Below are positions 49,782 through 57,623 of a stretch of DNA of 64,000 bases, piece by piece. Below the pieces are notes generated by a model. It saw only the letters and a program-made list of their open reading frames with translations, searched no databases and was not told where the DNA came from. Numbering within the stretch: the stretch's first letter is position 1; each line of letters begins with the position of its first letter. Location: assembly GCA_028284125.1 (NCBI GenBank), contig JANQSI010000016.1, positions 186,001-250,000 of the forward strand, read 5' to 3'. Both the position numbers and the translations under genes were made by a program. The stretch comes from Cyclobacteriaceae bacterium (GTDB taxonomy: Bacteria > Bacteroidota > Bacteroidia > Cytophagales > Cyclobacteriaceae).

Positions 49782-50790
49782 TTCCATTCACTATTTCGGA
49801 AAACTTATCAAGGTGTGATTGGTTGAAATCCAAATGTGTCACGAAGCGAACCAAATTTTTTCCGAAAGGAACAGCTAGTATGTCTTTCTTCTTTAATTCT
49901 TCTAAAAACCAACTTTCCGATAGCGAGTCATCTAATTGGGCAATGACGATGTTCGTATCTACCGGCATTACTTCCCTGATGAAGGAGAGTTCTTGCAAAA
50001 TTTTGCCGATTGATTGGGCCAATTGATGATCGTCTCTCATTCTATCCACATGATGGTCCAACGCATGAATACACGCTGCTGCTAAATAACCGGATTGTCT
50101 CATTGCACCACCAAATGCTTTTCTGACTCGACGTGCTTGCTTGATGTTTTCCTTACTTCCTAAAAGTGCTGAGCCAACCGGAGCACCCAAACCTTTTGAA
50201 AAACAAATGGAAATGGTGTCAAACAGTTTTCCATAAGTTGACGGATCATGTTCAGTTTCTACCAAGGCGTTGAATAGTCTTGCTCCATCTAAATGCAATT
50301 TCAATCCATTTTTATCACAAGCTTCTCTTATCGATTCAATTTCCTTCAAATCATAAATACTTCCCCCGCCTTTATTCATCGTATTTTCCAAAACCACCAA
50401 TGTAGTTCTAGCATAATGCACATCATCAGGGTTAATGCTCTCCTCCACTTGCTTAGCGGTGATTCGTCCTCTATCGCCTTCCAACAATTTTGGGGTAAGC
50501 ATGGAATTAGACATCATTCCGCCTCCTTCATAGAGATAAACATGAGAGTACTTATGGCAAACCACCTCATCTTGAGGTTGAGTCAATACACGCATCGCTA
50601 TTTGATTAGTCATGGTGCCGGAAGGACAGTAGAGTGCATCTTCCATTCCAAATAGGGATGAGATTTTTTCCTGGAGTTCGTTCACCGTTGGATCATCACC
50701 AAAGACATCATCGCCAACTTCGGCCGACATCATGAATTCCAGCATTTCTGCCGTTGGTTTTGTCACCGTGTCACTTCTCAAATCAATCAT
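49771..50790 (-). CDS. ltaE: Low-specificity L-threonine aldolase
   Basis: PLP enzyme that cleaves L-threonine or allo-threonine to glycine and acetaldehyde; 339 residues. MIDLRSDTVTKPTAEM is the standard N-terminus; HLDGARLFNALV holds the Asp that pairs with the pyridine nitrogen, and FSKGLGAPVGS holds the Schiff-base Lys. The gene overlaps the HTTM-protein gene by 8 bases and is coupled to it. Stereospecificity cannot be judged from the sequence. Confidence 0.92.
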   Translation of the reverse strand: MIDLRSDTVTKPTAEMLEFMMSAEVGDDVFGDDPTVNELQEKISSLFGMEDALYCPSGTMTNQIAMRVLTQPQDEVVCHKYSHVYLYEGGGMMSNSMLTPKLLEGDRGRITAKQVEESINPDDVHYARTTLVVLENTMNKGGGSIYDLKEIESIREACDKNGLKLHLDGARLFNALVETEHDPSTYGKLFDTISICFSKGLGAPVGSALLGSKENIKQARRVRKAFGGAMRQSGYLAAACIHALDHHVDRMRDDHQLAQSIGKILQELSFIREVMPVDTNIVIAQLDDSLSESWFLEELKKKDILAVPFGKNLVRFVTHLDFNQSHLDKFSEIVNGIKP

Positions 50791-52102
50791 AAGTGTCGTA
50801 AGTTAAAATCCAATCGGAATGTTTCCATCGATCCCAGGGAACACTTGCCAGATCAGTGTTTGGATCTATCAAAGGAACTCGTTTATTTCTATTGAGAGAT
50901 ACGCTTGATTCTACATAAACCTCCACGTCTTTACCCTCCTTTTGATACTCCTGTTTGAGGTATTGGGCATATTGCCAAATCATATCCGGTGATCCTGACA
51001 ATCGAGTTCTTTGTCTAGCGGTTAAATGCTTAGATGAATTGACTCGCTCCTTTTCACCTGTGGCCTTATCTACAACGTCAAATTTCGCTGTTCCAGATTT
51101 AGCTCTCAACATCATTTGCCAAGCCATTTTATGCCCTTCTTCCGTCCAATGAACATCTCCTTCGTAGAAATGATGACGAAGAGGAAGCCATAACTGCACA
51201 ACAAAGAAGCAAACCAACAAATAAAATACCGGTTGACTCAATTTCCCTGACTCGCTTGGCACAATGGTTTTATCTCTAAATAATGCAGAACGAACGTATT
51301 CTGGTGGATAGAAAAATACGGTGAATGCAATCATCAAATAGGGGAAAATTCCAATTTGAAAAACTGCGGAATTGAAAAGGTTAAAGAAAATGGAAAGAAA
51401 GAATCCCAATTTTCGGGTTCTCTTGTATAGAAGCAGAAAGACGATTGTGCCATCGTATAAAATTCCACCCCAAGAAATTGCGTATTGAAACCATTCTTGA
51501 GCAAGAAGAGGTCCGATCAGCCAGTAATTGGATTTGTAGCCAAACCAAATCCCAATAGGTTTAGCCAGTATCCAATCCCAATGAATTTTGTTAAGGCTCG
51601 CAATCACATAGACCAGGCCTATCAACAGAATAAAAAACCAGATATGTACATTAAGGCAAGTTTTAGACTCTTTGACAAAACCCCATTTCACATCCAATGA
51701 CCTACTTCGATGCGCCGGCATAAAAATCATTACAGCGCCTAACAGAATTAGTAGGTAGTAGTGATTGTTATAGGCCGTCTTTTGCATGAAATAGGTCCCT
51801 GTCCATAGAATAAAAAACAGCGTAGTTGCAGTTCGATAGAAAAGTCCAATCATTACTAAAAGACCACACGTCCCCATGAGGATGAAATAATAATACATCC
51901 CATCCCCGGACAATGGTTGAAGCCACTCTAGTCCGATATATGAAAAAGTAAATTTTGGCTGAATCAGAGTTCGATCTACCCATCCAGTGAGAATAGCACC
52001 ATAAGATTCTGCCGCGATCAAAAATCCATAGCAAAACCGAAAGAACACCAGCGAACTATTATCTATTCGGGTTCCAAGAAATTCCCTGGCATTGTCCAAC
52101 AT
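50783..52102 (-). CDS. HTTM-domain membrane protein (gamma-carboxylase-like)
   Basis: A 439-residue protein with four to six membrane helices in the first 300 residues that match the HTTM domain of vitamin-K-dependent gamma-carboxylase homologues: SSLVFFRFCYGFLIAAESY, YNNHYYLLILLGAVMIFMPAH and LNKIHWDWILAKPIG. The C-terminal part is soluble, with HHFYEGDVHWTEEGHKMAWQMMLRAK, a conserved stretch in this group. Bacterial members have unclear chemistry. It is upstream of and overlaps the threonine aldolase gene by 8 bases. Confidence 0.82.
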   Translation of the reverse strand: MLDNAREFLGTRIDNSSLVFFRFCYGFLIAAESYGAILTGWVDRTLIQPKFTFSYIGLEWLQPLSGDGMYYYFILMGTCGLLVMIGLFYRTATTLFFILWTGTYFMQKTAYNNHYYLLILLGAVMIFMPAHRSRSLDVKWGFVKESKTCLNVHIWFFILLIGLVYVIASLNKIHWDWILAKPIGIWFGYKSNYWLIGPLLAQEWFQYAISWGGILYDGTIVFLLLYKRTRKLGFFLSIFFNLFNSAVFQIGIFPYLMIAFTVFFYPPEYVRSALFRDKTIVPSESGKLSQPVFYLLVCFFVVQLWLPLRHHFYEGDVHWTEEGHKMAWQMMLRAKSGTAKFDVVDKATGEKERVNSSKHLTARQRTRLSGSPDMIWQYAQYLKQEYQKEGKDVEVYVESSVSLNRNKRVPLIDPNTDLASVPWDRWKHSDWILTYDTYD

Positions 52103-52123
52103 ATCCGGTTATGGATTTGAGTA

Positions 52124-52156
52124 AAAAAGAAAAGGAGCTTTAAAAAGCTCCTTTCA
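52124..52156 (-). terminator. Orphan minus-strand terminator-like hairpin before the HTTM gene
   Basis: AAAGGAGCT (52131-52139), loop TTAAAA, AGCTCCTTT (52146-52154) make a 9-base stem; on the minus strand it continues TTTTCTTTTTTAC, a good U-tract. There is no annotated gene upstream on the minus strand within 200 bases, so it ends either a short unannotated RNA or forms the HTTM leader. Confidence 0.5.
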
Positions 52157-52295
52157 AACCTATGTAAATATGAAGAGGATTTATTATTTACAAAAGTCTT
52201 TTACGGACATTAGATCACTTTGTTTTCACTATTAACCTTCTTTAACGATAAGACTTCATTGCTCATCGAAGGTTTAATACTAACTTTCAAAAAGC

Positions 52296-52327
52296 TTGCC
52301 AAAAACATGTAACCAACTATAATTTTC
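52296..52327 (+). promoter_or_regulatory. Predicted promoter of kdsC
   Basis: TTG (52296-52298), a 21-base spacer and TAATTTTC (52320-52327) fit the pattern with one mismatch. The transcript would begin near 52334, giving a leader of about 19 bases. Confidence 0.4.
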
Positions 52328-52352
52328 AAAAAAGTGATCGATTCTCATTCAT

Positions 52353-52835
52353 ATGACCATTAATACTAAAAACATAAAGTTGCTCATCTTAGATGTTGAT
52401 GGGACTTTAACAGATGCCGGAATCTACATAATGGAAGACGGGACTCAATTCAAACGATTCAATGCCAGAGATGGAATGGGAATGAAAGAAGCAATGAAAG
52501 CAGGTATTGAAGTGGGAATCATAAGCCATAGTGCAGTGGCCACCATGGTTGAAGAAAGAGCACATATGCTTGGGTTACATTATTGTTATGTTGGAACAGA
52601 ACCGAAATTGTCAATTTATGAAAAATGGATGACCAAGTTAAAACTCAAAAAGGAGGAAGTGGCATACATAGGAGATGACATCAATGACCTAGACATCATG
52701 GACGCGGTTGGTGTCGTCGCATGTCCATCTGATGCGGTTGACGCAATAAAAGAAATAGCTCATATCGTTTTGAAAACCCCAGGTGGTCATGGCTGTGTTA
52801 GGGAATTTATAGACAACTATCTGCTAAATGGATAA
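52353..52835 (+). CDS. kdsC: KDO-8-phosphate phosphatase (HAD family)
   Basis: Removes phosphate from 3-deoxy-D-manno-octulosonate 8-phosphate for the LPS core; 160 residues, the small cap-less C0 HAD type. The catalytic motif is LILDVDGTLTDAGIYI (D14, D16), the second metal motif YIGDDINDLDIM, and the basic C-terminal tail GGHGCVREFIDNYL completes it. The tetramer uses this tail to cap neighbours. Other LPS genes are not in the window. Confidence 0.92.
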   Translation: MTINTKNIKLLILDVDGTLTDAGIYIMEDGTQFKRFNARDGMGMKEAMKAGIEVGIISHSAVATMVEERAHMLGLHYCYVGTEPKLSIYEKWMTKLKLKKEEVAYIGDDINDLDIMDAVGVVACPSDAVDAIKEIAHIVLKTPGGHGCVREFIDNYLLNG

Positions 52836-52846
52836 GTGATGAAGAC

Positions 52847-53179
52847 CTAACCTCCTAATAGACTACTTTGAACAAAGTAAACTATGTTCAAGAGGAGCGA
52901 AACAAAAGTAATAATTGATAGAACTGTCAGAAATCGTTGGATATTGAAATCACGTTTGAATATCCTCGCAATTAAAAGGATCATTCCTGTAATTGATGAA
53001 AAAACAACAGGTGCTATTATCAAGCTCGTTAAAATTCCAAAAATTAATCCAACTTCATTTGCCTTGGATAGGCTATAGATTATACTAAACAATAGAACCA
53101 TTATTCCATTTCCCGCCCAGTAATCTTTGTATCCAAAAAACCAATGCTGTTTTGTATCTAATCCAGTTCCTTCATTCAT
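52847..53179 (-). CDS. Small membrane protein, function unknown
   Basis: A 110-residue protein with three hydrophobic helices (GNGIMVLLFSIIYSL; VGLIFGILTSLIIAPVVFSS/MILLIARIF; FLTVLSIITFVSLLLNIVYFV) and a charged N-terminus of about 20 residues. It is convergent with kdsC (11-base gap). I do not recognise a family. Codon use resembles its neighbours, and the alternating hydrophobic/polar layout supports a real gene. Confidence 0.55.
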   Translation of the reverse strand: MNEGTGLDTKQHWFFGYKDYWAGNGIMVLLFSIIYSLSKANEVGLIFGILTSLIIAPVVFSSITGMILLIARIFKRDFNIQRFLTVLSIITFVSLLLNIVYFVQSSLLGG

Positions 53180-53438
53180 GGATTTAACTATTTGAATGTT
53201 TTAGACTTTTCTAATAGTTCAAATGTATCAGTCCGTTCATCTCATTTTCTCTTGCGGGGCTATACAAATGGTTAACAGTGCGTTATTTCGGAACAAAAAT
53301 GTCAACGTCTTATATCACATCAATTAGCTTTATTTCTTAAGTAAGATTTAGGGGTTCAGGTCCAAAAATGATACGTGCTTATAGTACGGGATTCTTAAAT
53401 CCCGAATGTCAATTAATTGGGGGAGGAAATTTTAATAA

Positions 53439-54092
53439 ATGAAGAGTTCGCTCTATACATTTTTACTTGCCATTATCCTGTTTTCGGCGTGTGATGAGCA
53501 AAATGGTCCTGAAATTCAGGGTTCAGATAATATAATTACTGAAGTGCGGGAGGTTGGGTCTTTTGAGAGGATTCATATCTCAAGTGTAATTAATGCCAAA
53601 ATCGTTAAAGGCGCCCAAAGACTTTCCATCACCGCTAATGACAACATTATTGAGTTAGTACAAACGGAAGTAAGAAATCAAATACTCTACATCGATTTGG
53701 AAGATGGGAATTATGGAGAGATTTCAATCACTGCAAATATCGATACACCAGAATTTGATGAACTAACCACTGTTGGCGTAAACGCTGTAGAAGTGAGTCA
53801 ATTCGATAATCTTGACCAGATAGAATTAAACATAGAAGGTGTAGGGAACATCCAGATGAGCGGATCTGCTAATGAAGTTTTCATTAACAGCAGCGGAGCT
53901 AGCAATTTGGAAGCGTTTGATTTCACATCTTCTAACTGTGAAATCAATCTTACTGGAGTTGGTAATGTGCAAATAACGGTTACTGAAGAATTATCCGGAG
54001 CGCTATCTGGAGTGGGTAATATCCTCTACAAGGGCACACCAGAGATAGACGTTGACGTTACTGGAGTTGGAAACGTCGTAGACTCCAACTAG
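53439..54092 (+). CDS. DUF2807 GIN-domain lipoprotein
   Basis: A 217-residue lipoprotein with signal MKSSLYTFLLAIILFSAC (Cys18) followed by DEQNGPEIQGS. The body is a head-GIN/DUF2807 beta-helix: VREVGSFERIHISSVINAKI is the usual start, and Gly-Val/Gly-Asn repeats such as LNIEGVGNIQMSGSA, NLTGVGNVQITV, LSGVGNILYKG and DVTGVGNVVDSN recur about every 18-30 residues. The repeated GVGN motif may stack as rungs. These proteins are exported in Bacteroidota with unknown role. Confidence 0.85.
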   Translation: MKSSLYTFLLAIILFSACDEQNGPEIQGSDNIITEVREVGSFERIHISSVINAKIVKGAQRLSITANDNIIELVQTEVRNQILYIDLEDGNYGEISITANIDTPEFDELTTVGVNAVEVSQFDNLDQIELNIEGVGNIQMSGSANEVFINSSGASNLEAFDFTSSNCEINLTGVGNVQITVTEELSGALSGVGNILYKGTPEIDVDVTGVGNVVDSN

Positions 54093-54133
54093 CGAAATTT
54101 CAATCACTTTTTGTAGTTAGATAAGAATTGCAA

Positions 54134-54162
54134 TTGATTCTTGGGTGAATTAAATACTTTTG
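54134..54162 (+). promoter_or_regulatory. Promoter of sucD
   Basis: TTG (54134-54136), an 18-base spacer and TACTTTTG (54155-54162) match the Bacteroidota consensus. Transcription near 54169 leaves a leader of about nine bases before the ATG. Confidence 0.55.
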
Positions 54163-54177
54163 CCAAAAATCTAGCGA

Positions 54178-55050
54178 ATGAGTGTTCTTGTAAATAAAGA
54201 TTCCAAAATAATTGTTCAAGGTTTCACTGGATCGGAAGGTACTTTCCATGCTGGTCAAATGATTGAATATGGTTCCAACGTAGTTGGCGGAGTTACTCCT
54301 GCTAAGGGTGGTCAAACACATTTGGACAAACCTGTTTTTAATACTGTCCAAGATGCGGTTGACGCTACAGGAGCAGATGTTACGATCATTTTTGTTCCGC
54401 CCGCATTTGCGGCTGATGCCATCATGGAAGCAGCAGATGCTGGTATCAAAGTAATCGTTACGATTACGGAAGGAATTCCTGTTAAGGACATGATGAAAGC
54501 CAAGCCTTATGCGCTGGCTAGAGGTGCGAAACTCGTCGGGCCTAATTGCCCAGGTGTCATTACTCCGGAAGAAGCTAAAGTCGGCATTATGCCTGGCTTT
54601 GTTTTCAAAAAAGGACGAGTTGGCATTGTATCGAAATCAGGAACACTTACTTACGAAGCTGCGGATCAAGTCGTTAAAGCTGGCATGGGTATTTCTACAG
54701 CCATTGGAATCGGCGGAGATCCAATCATTGGAACTTCAACTAAAGATGCGGTTCAGATGTTAATGGAAGATCCAGAAACGGATGGAATCGTGATGATTGG
54801 CGAGATTGGTGGCCAGTATGAAGCTGATGCCGCCCGATGGATCAAAGAAGATGGAAATAAAAAACCAGTCGTAGGATTTATCGCTGGACAAACAGCGCCT
54901 CCGGGAAGAAGAATGGGTCATGCTGGCGCAATTATCGGTGGCAAAGACGACACAGCTGAGGCAAAAATGAGAATCATGGGAGAGTGCGGACTTCATGTCG
55001 TTGCTTCTCCAGCAGATATTGGAGAAGTAATGAAAGAAGCATTGGGATAA
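54178..55050 (+). CDS. sucD: Succinyl-CoA synthetase, alpha subunit
   Basis: TCA-cycle enzyme subunit that makes succinate and ATP/GTP from succinyl-CoA; 290 residues. [19 protein letters not shown] is the CoA-binding start, and the phosphohistidine loop is in [13 protein letters not shown] (His of GHAGA). The beta subunit gene sucC is not adjacent, which is common in Bacteroidota. The very short leader follows from the promoter. Function is secure. Confidence 0.96.
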   Translation: MSVLVNKDSKIIVQGFTGSEGTFHAGQMIEYGSNVVGGVTPAKGGQTHLDKPVFNTVQDAVDATGADVTIIFVPPAFAADAIMEAADAGIKVIVTITEGIPVKDMMKAKPYALARGAKLVGPNCPGVITPEEAKVGIMPGFVFKKGRVGIVSKSGTLTYEAADQVVKAGMGISTAIGIGGDPIIGTSTKDAVQMLMEDPETDGIVMIGEIGGQYEADAARWIKEDGNKKPVVGFIAGQTAPPGRRMGHAGAIIGGKDDTAEAKMRIMGECGLHVVASPADIGEVMKEALG

Positions 55051-55071
55051 GCTCTCTTAGAAATAAAATTA

Positions 55072-55108
55072 TGAGCCTCATATCGAATAGACGTGAGGCT
55101 TTTTTATT
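55072..55108. terminator. Intrinsic terminator of sucD (bidirectional)
   Basis: AGCCTCA (55074-55080), a 13-base loop and TGAGGCT (55094-55100) precede TTTTTTATT; on the other strand the hairpin is followed by a weaker T-rich stretch. The convergent S9 peptidase gene stops at 55107. Confidence 0.8.
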
Positions 55109-57110
55109 ATCGATCTTCCAAAGTGGCTTTTAGCTCAGAATCATCACTTCCGAGGTAATTCTCTAACCACCCAATCCATCTGGTGTACACATCCTGATAC
55201 CTTACCGGATCGCTTGGGAAATGGCCCGGACCTGGATAGGCAATAAACTCCACTGGGACATCATTGTCCCTCAACGCACCATAGAGTTTGTAAGATCCTG
55301 TAATGGTGACGCGATAATCTCCGGTTTTAGACATAATCAATGTTGGAGTTTTCAGTTTGGAAAAATTTGAAATCGGAGAATTTGCATAAGCCCAATCTAG
55401 ATTGTCATCTACATAAGGAGATTCTACAATTGCATGACGTCTCATCCTATTTAAATCGTTGAGGCTATACATATCAGTGAAATCCACTGGCGCAGCTCCG
55501 GCCACAGCAGCCGTCCAGACTTCAGGATATCTCCCGATCAACCAGGAAGTCATCCAACCGCCGTAGGACCAACCAGATACAGCAATTTTATTTTCGTCAA
55601 CGTAAGCTTTTTCCTTTAACACATTCACTCCGGTAATCACATCATGGCCTGGCCCTTCGCTAGGATCTTTTGAAATGGCTGATTGAAATTCATTACCCAA
55701 ATTCGTACTTCCTCGATAGTTGGGCTGAAAAACAATCCATCCTTTTGCCGCCATTGCCTGGGCAACTGGATTAAATCCAAAAAGTGAAGCAGAACTTGGC
55801 CCGCCATGGATGAGCAATACCAACGGATATTTCTTTGCGGTATTAAAATCCGGCGGATAGGTCAAGATTCCATTTGGTGTCAAACCCTTGTTACTTGGCC
55901 ATTCCAATCCCTCTTGTTGTCCAATATTCAAATCCTTTACGAATGAATTGAAGGAAGTCAACTGGACAGGATCTGCTTCCAAGTCTTTTTTGTAATAAAC
56001 TTCAACTGGATAATCTTTCTTGGTGGCAGTAAAAACCATTTTTCCATCGCTTGACATGCTATAACCACCAATTGAAGCCAAGGAACCTAGGCTCACTTTA
56101 GAAATCTCATCATCCTTTAATTTAAAAATTGAAGCACCCCAATTGTCAAGCGCTCGAACCAAGGTAGATCCATCTTCAGTCCACCGAATGCCGGAAGAAG
56201 CTTTGTTTAAACTTCTTGTAATGTTTTGAATTTCTCCTGTTTCAAGATTTACCTGATGTAAATCAACCATGTTCGATGGAAACCCATCTTTAGGGTATCT
56301 ATAAACAAGCGATTTCCCATCAGCACTAAATATTGGTGAAGATTCTCTTTGGGTATTTGCAGTAGCTGGTCTGAGTTCCTCCGTTTTTAAATCGTAAATG
56401 AAATTTTTTCCAAGATCTGAATCTCCAGAATTTGGAGTGGGGTACTTAGTGAAGGCAAGTTTGTTACCATCCGGAGACCAGGAAATTGAAGAAGTCGACA
56501 AGCCTGTCGCGACAGTGAAATCTTCCGGTGTAATTCTTTTAGTGTTCTCACCATTTCCATCCGCCACCCAGACAGACATTCCGAGTGAAGATTTATCTCT
56601 TAAATAATCAATACTTCCTACTTCAAACGAGTCATTGAATTCATTTTCCGGCTCTTCACGCTTGTCTCTAACAAAGTAGGCAACACCATTTCCATCAGGG
56701 CTCCAATTGTACCTGGTGACATCTTCTTCTGCATCGAGAATCAATTCAGATTCTCCTGTTTTAAGATCATACGTATAAAGATCCCTACCGCTCTCTCCTC
56801 GTGAAAGAAATGAAATAGCAGATCCATCTGAGGTCCAGGAAGGTGAACTCAATCCTTTCACATCTTCTGCAATTTTTGTCTGCTTCTTACTGCTGATATC
56901 GAGAAGTATCAATGATCGATCAAATCGATTCGTACTCATATTCCGATTGGAAGTCATAAAAATCGCTGACTTCCCATCAGGTGAAATCTGCAAAGAGGAA
57001 ATACCTGTTAATCGATTGACATCTTCAAGGGTAAACGTGTTTTGCTGCGACCAACTTTTTAGGCTAAAAGTGACGAGCAAAAGGAGGATAAAATGGATTT
57101 TTAATTTCAT
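55107..57110 (-). CDS. S9-family prolyl oligopeptidase-like exopeptidase, secreted
   Basis: A 667-residue serine peptidase. The ATG at 57110 begins a signal peptide (MKLKIHFILLLLVTFSLKSWSQ) and is preferred over the frame's upstream Met at 57143. A WD40-like propeller (PD40 repeats such as SPDGKSAIF, SWSPDGNKLAF) precedes the hydrolase domain with GWSYGGWM (nucleophile Ser), a late Asp in KTGDYRVTITGS and His in PGPGHFPSDP, as in acylaminoacyl or dipeptidyl peptidases. The exact class within S9 is not settled. It is divergent from the BlaI-M56 unit, with a BlaI-type palindrome in the shared gap, so repression by BlaI is plausible. Confidence 0.88.
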   Translation of the reverse strand: MKLKIHFILLLLVTFSLKSWSQQNTFTLEDVNRLTGISSLQISPDGKSAIFMTSNRNMSTNRFDRSLILLDISSKKQTKIAEDVKGLSSPSWTSDGSAISFLSRGESGRDLYTYDLKTGESELILDAEEDVTRYNWSPDGNGVAYFVRDKREEPENEFNDSFEVGSIDYLRDKSSLGMSVWVADGNGENTKRITPEDFTVATGLSTSSISWSPDGNKLAFTKYPTPNSGDSDLGKNFIYDLKTEELRPATANTQRESSPIFSADGKSLVYRYPKDGFPSNMVDLHQVNLETGEIQNITRSLNKASSGIRWTEDGSTLVRALDNWGASIFKLKDDEISKVSLGSLASIGGYSMSSDGKMVFTATKKDYPVEVYYKKDLEADPVQLTSFNSFVKDLNIGQQEGLEWPSNKGLTPNGILTYPPDFNTAKKYPLVLLIHGGPSSASLFGFNPVAQAMAAKGWIVFQPNYRGSTNLGNEFQSAISKDPSEGPGHDVITGVNVLKEKAYVDENKIAVSGWSYGGWMTSWLIGRYPEVWTAAVAGAAPVDFTDMYSLNDLNRMRRHAIVESPYVDDNLDWAYANSPISNFSKLKTPTLIMSKTGDYRVTITGSYKLYGALRDNDVPVEFIAYPGPGHFPSDPVRYQDVYTRWIGWLENYLGSDDSELKATLEDR

Positions 57111-57189
57111 GACTGAGTGTTTGAGATGTACAAGGTACGACATAAAATCCCCGAATACACCAAGAAATTGACAAGTGGTTATGCCTATG

Positions 57190-57205
57190 AACTAAATATT
57201 TAGTT
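57190..57205. promoter_or_regulatory. BlaI-type operator 1
   Basis: AACTAAATATTTAGTT is a perfect 16-base palindrome. It lies between the S9 peptidase promoter side and the -33 box of the blaI-like gene, about 80 bases from the peptidase ATG. Confidence 0.6.
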
Positions 57206-57211
57206 GAATTA

Positions 57212-57242
57212 TTTGTTTTTATCAACTAAGAGTTTAGTTTTG
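57212..57242 (+). promoter_or_regulatory. Promoter of the BlaI-like gene
   Basis: TTTG (57212-57215), a 19-base spacer and TAGTTTTG (57235-57242) are a full match to the Bacteroidota consensus. The predicted start near 57249 leaves a 12-base leader. The -7 box overlaps operator 2 and the start lies in operator 3. Confidence 0.8.
57224..57239. promoter_or_regulatory. BlaI-type operator 2
   Basis: AACTAAGAGTTTAGTT: arms AACTAA/TTAGTT with four central bases. It covers the spacer and the first part of the -7 box. Confidence 0.65.
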
Positions 57243-57243
57243 A

Positions 57244-57259
57244 AACTAAATACTTAGTT
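57244..57259. promoter_or_regulatory. BlaI-type operator 3
   Basis: AACTAAATACTTAGTT, same arms, ends one base before the ATG at 57261 and covers the predicted transcription start. Operators 2 and 3 are 20 bases apart centre to centre, so two dimers could sit side by side. Confidence 0.65.
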
Positions 57260-57260
57260 A

Positions 57261-57623
57261 ATGAAACAGCTTACGCAAGCAGAAGAAGAAATTATGCAGA
57301 TCCTATGGCAACTTGAAAAAGCTTTTGTCAAAGAAATTGTTGAGAAATTCGAAGATCCCAAACCTGCATACAATACGGTATCAACGCTAATTCGGATCCT
57401 GGAAAAGAAAGGATTCGTGGGTTACGATGCTTTTGGTAAATCACACCAGTACTATCCCATTGTCAGAAAAGAAGAGTACACCAAAAAGTATCTCAATCGA
57501 TTTGTAGAAAACTACTTCAGTGGCTCCTATGAGCAATTGGTTTCTTTCTTTACCAAACAGGAAAAGATGAATATCAATGACTTGGAGAAATTGCTAAACG
57601 AACTTAAAAACAAGGAATCATGA
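57261..57623 (+). CDS. BlaI/MecI/CopY-family repressor
   Basis: A 120-residue winged-helix repressor. The N-terminal DNA-binding domain reads LTQAEEEIMQILWQLEKAFVKEIVEKF and the wing region YNTVSTLIRILEKKGFVGYDAFGKSHQYYPI; the C-terminal helices (YLNRFVENYFSGSYEQLVSFFTKQEKM) form the dimer part that a partner protease usually cuts. It overlaps the M56-TonB gene by ATGA (4 bases). Three palindromes cover its own promoter, so it is very likely autoregulated. The signal is not known; beta-lactamase control is not implied. Confidence 0.92.
   Translation: MKQLTQAEEEIMQILWQLEKAFVKEIVEKFEDPKPAYNTVSTLIRILEKKGFVGYDAFGKSHQYYPIVRKEEYTKKYLNRFVENYFSGSYEQLVSFFTKQEKMNINDLEKLLNELKNKES

Noticed and set aside
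53180-53438. Promoter or RNA element before the GIN lipoprotein
   Set aside because: A partial -7 box (TAGCTTTA) exists but there is no matching -33 box; not enough to call.
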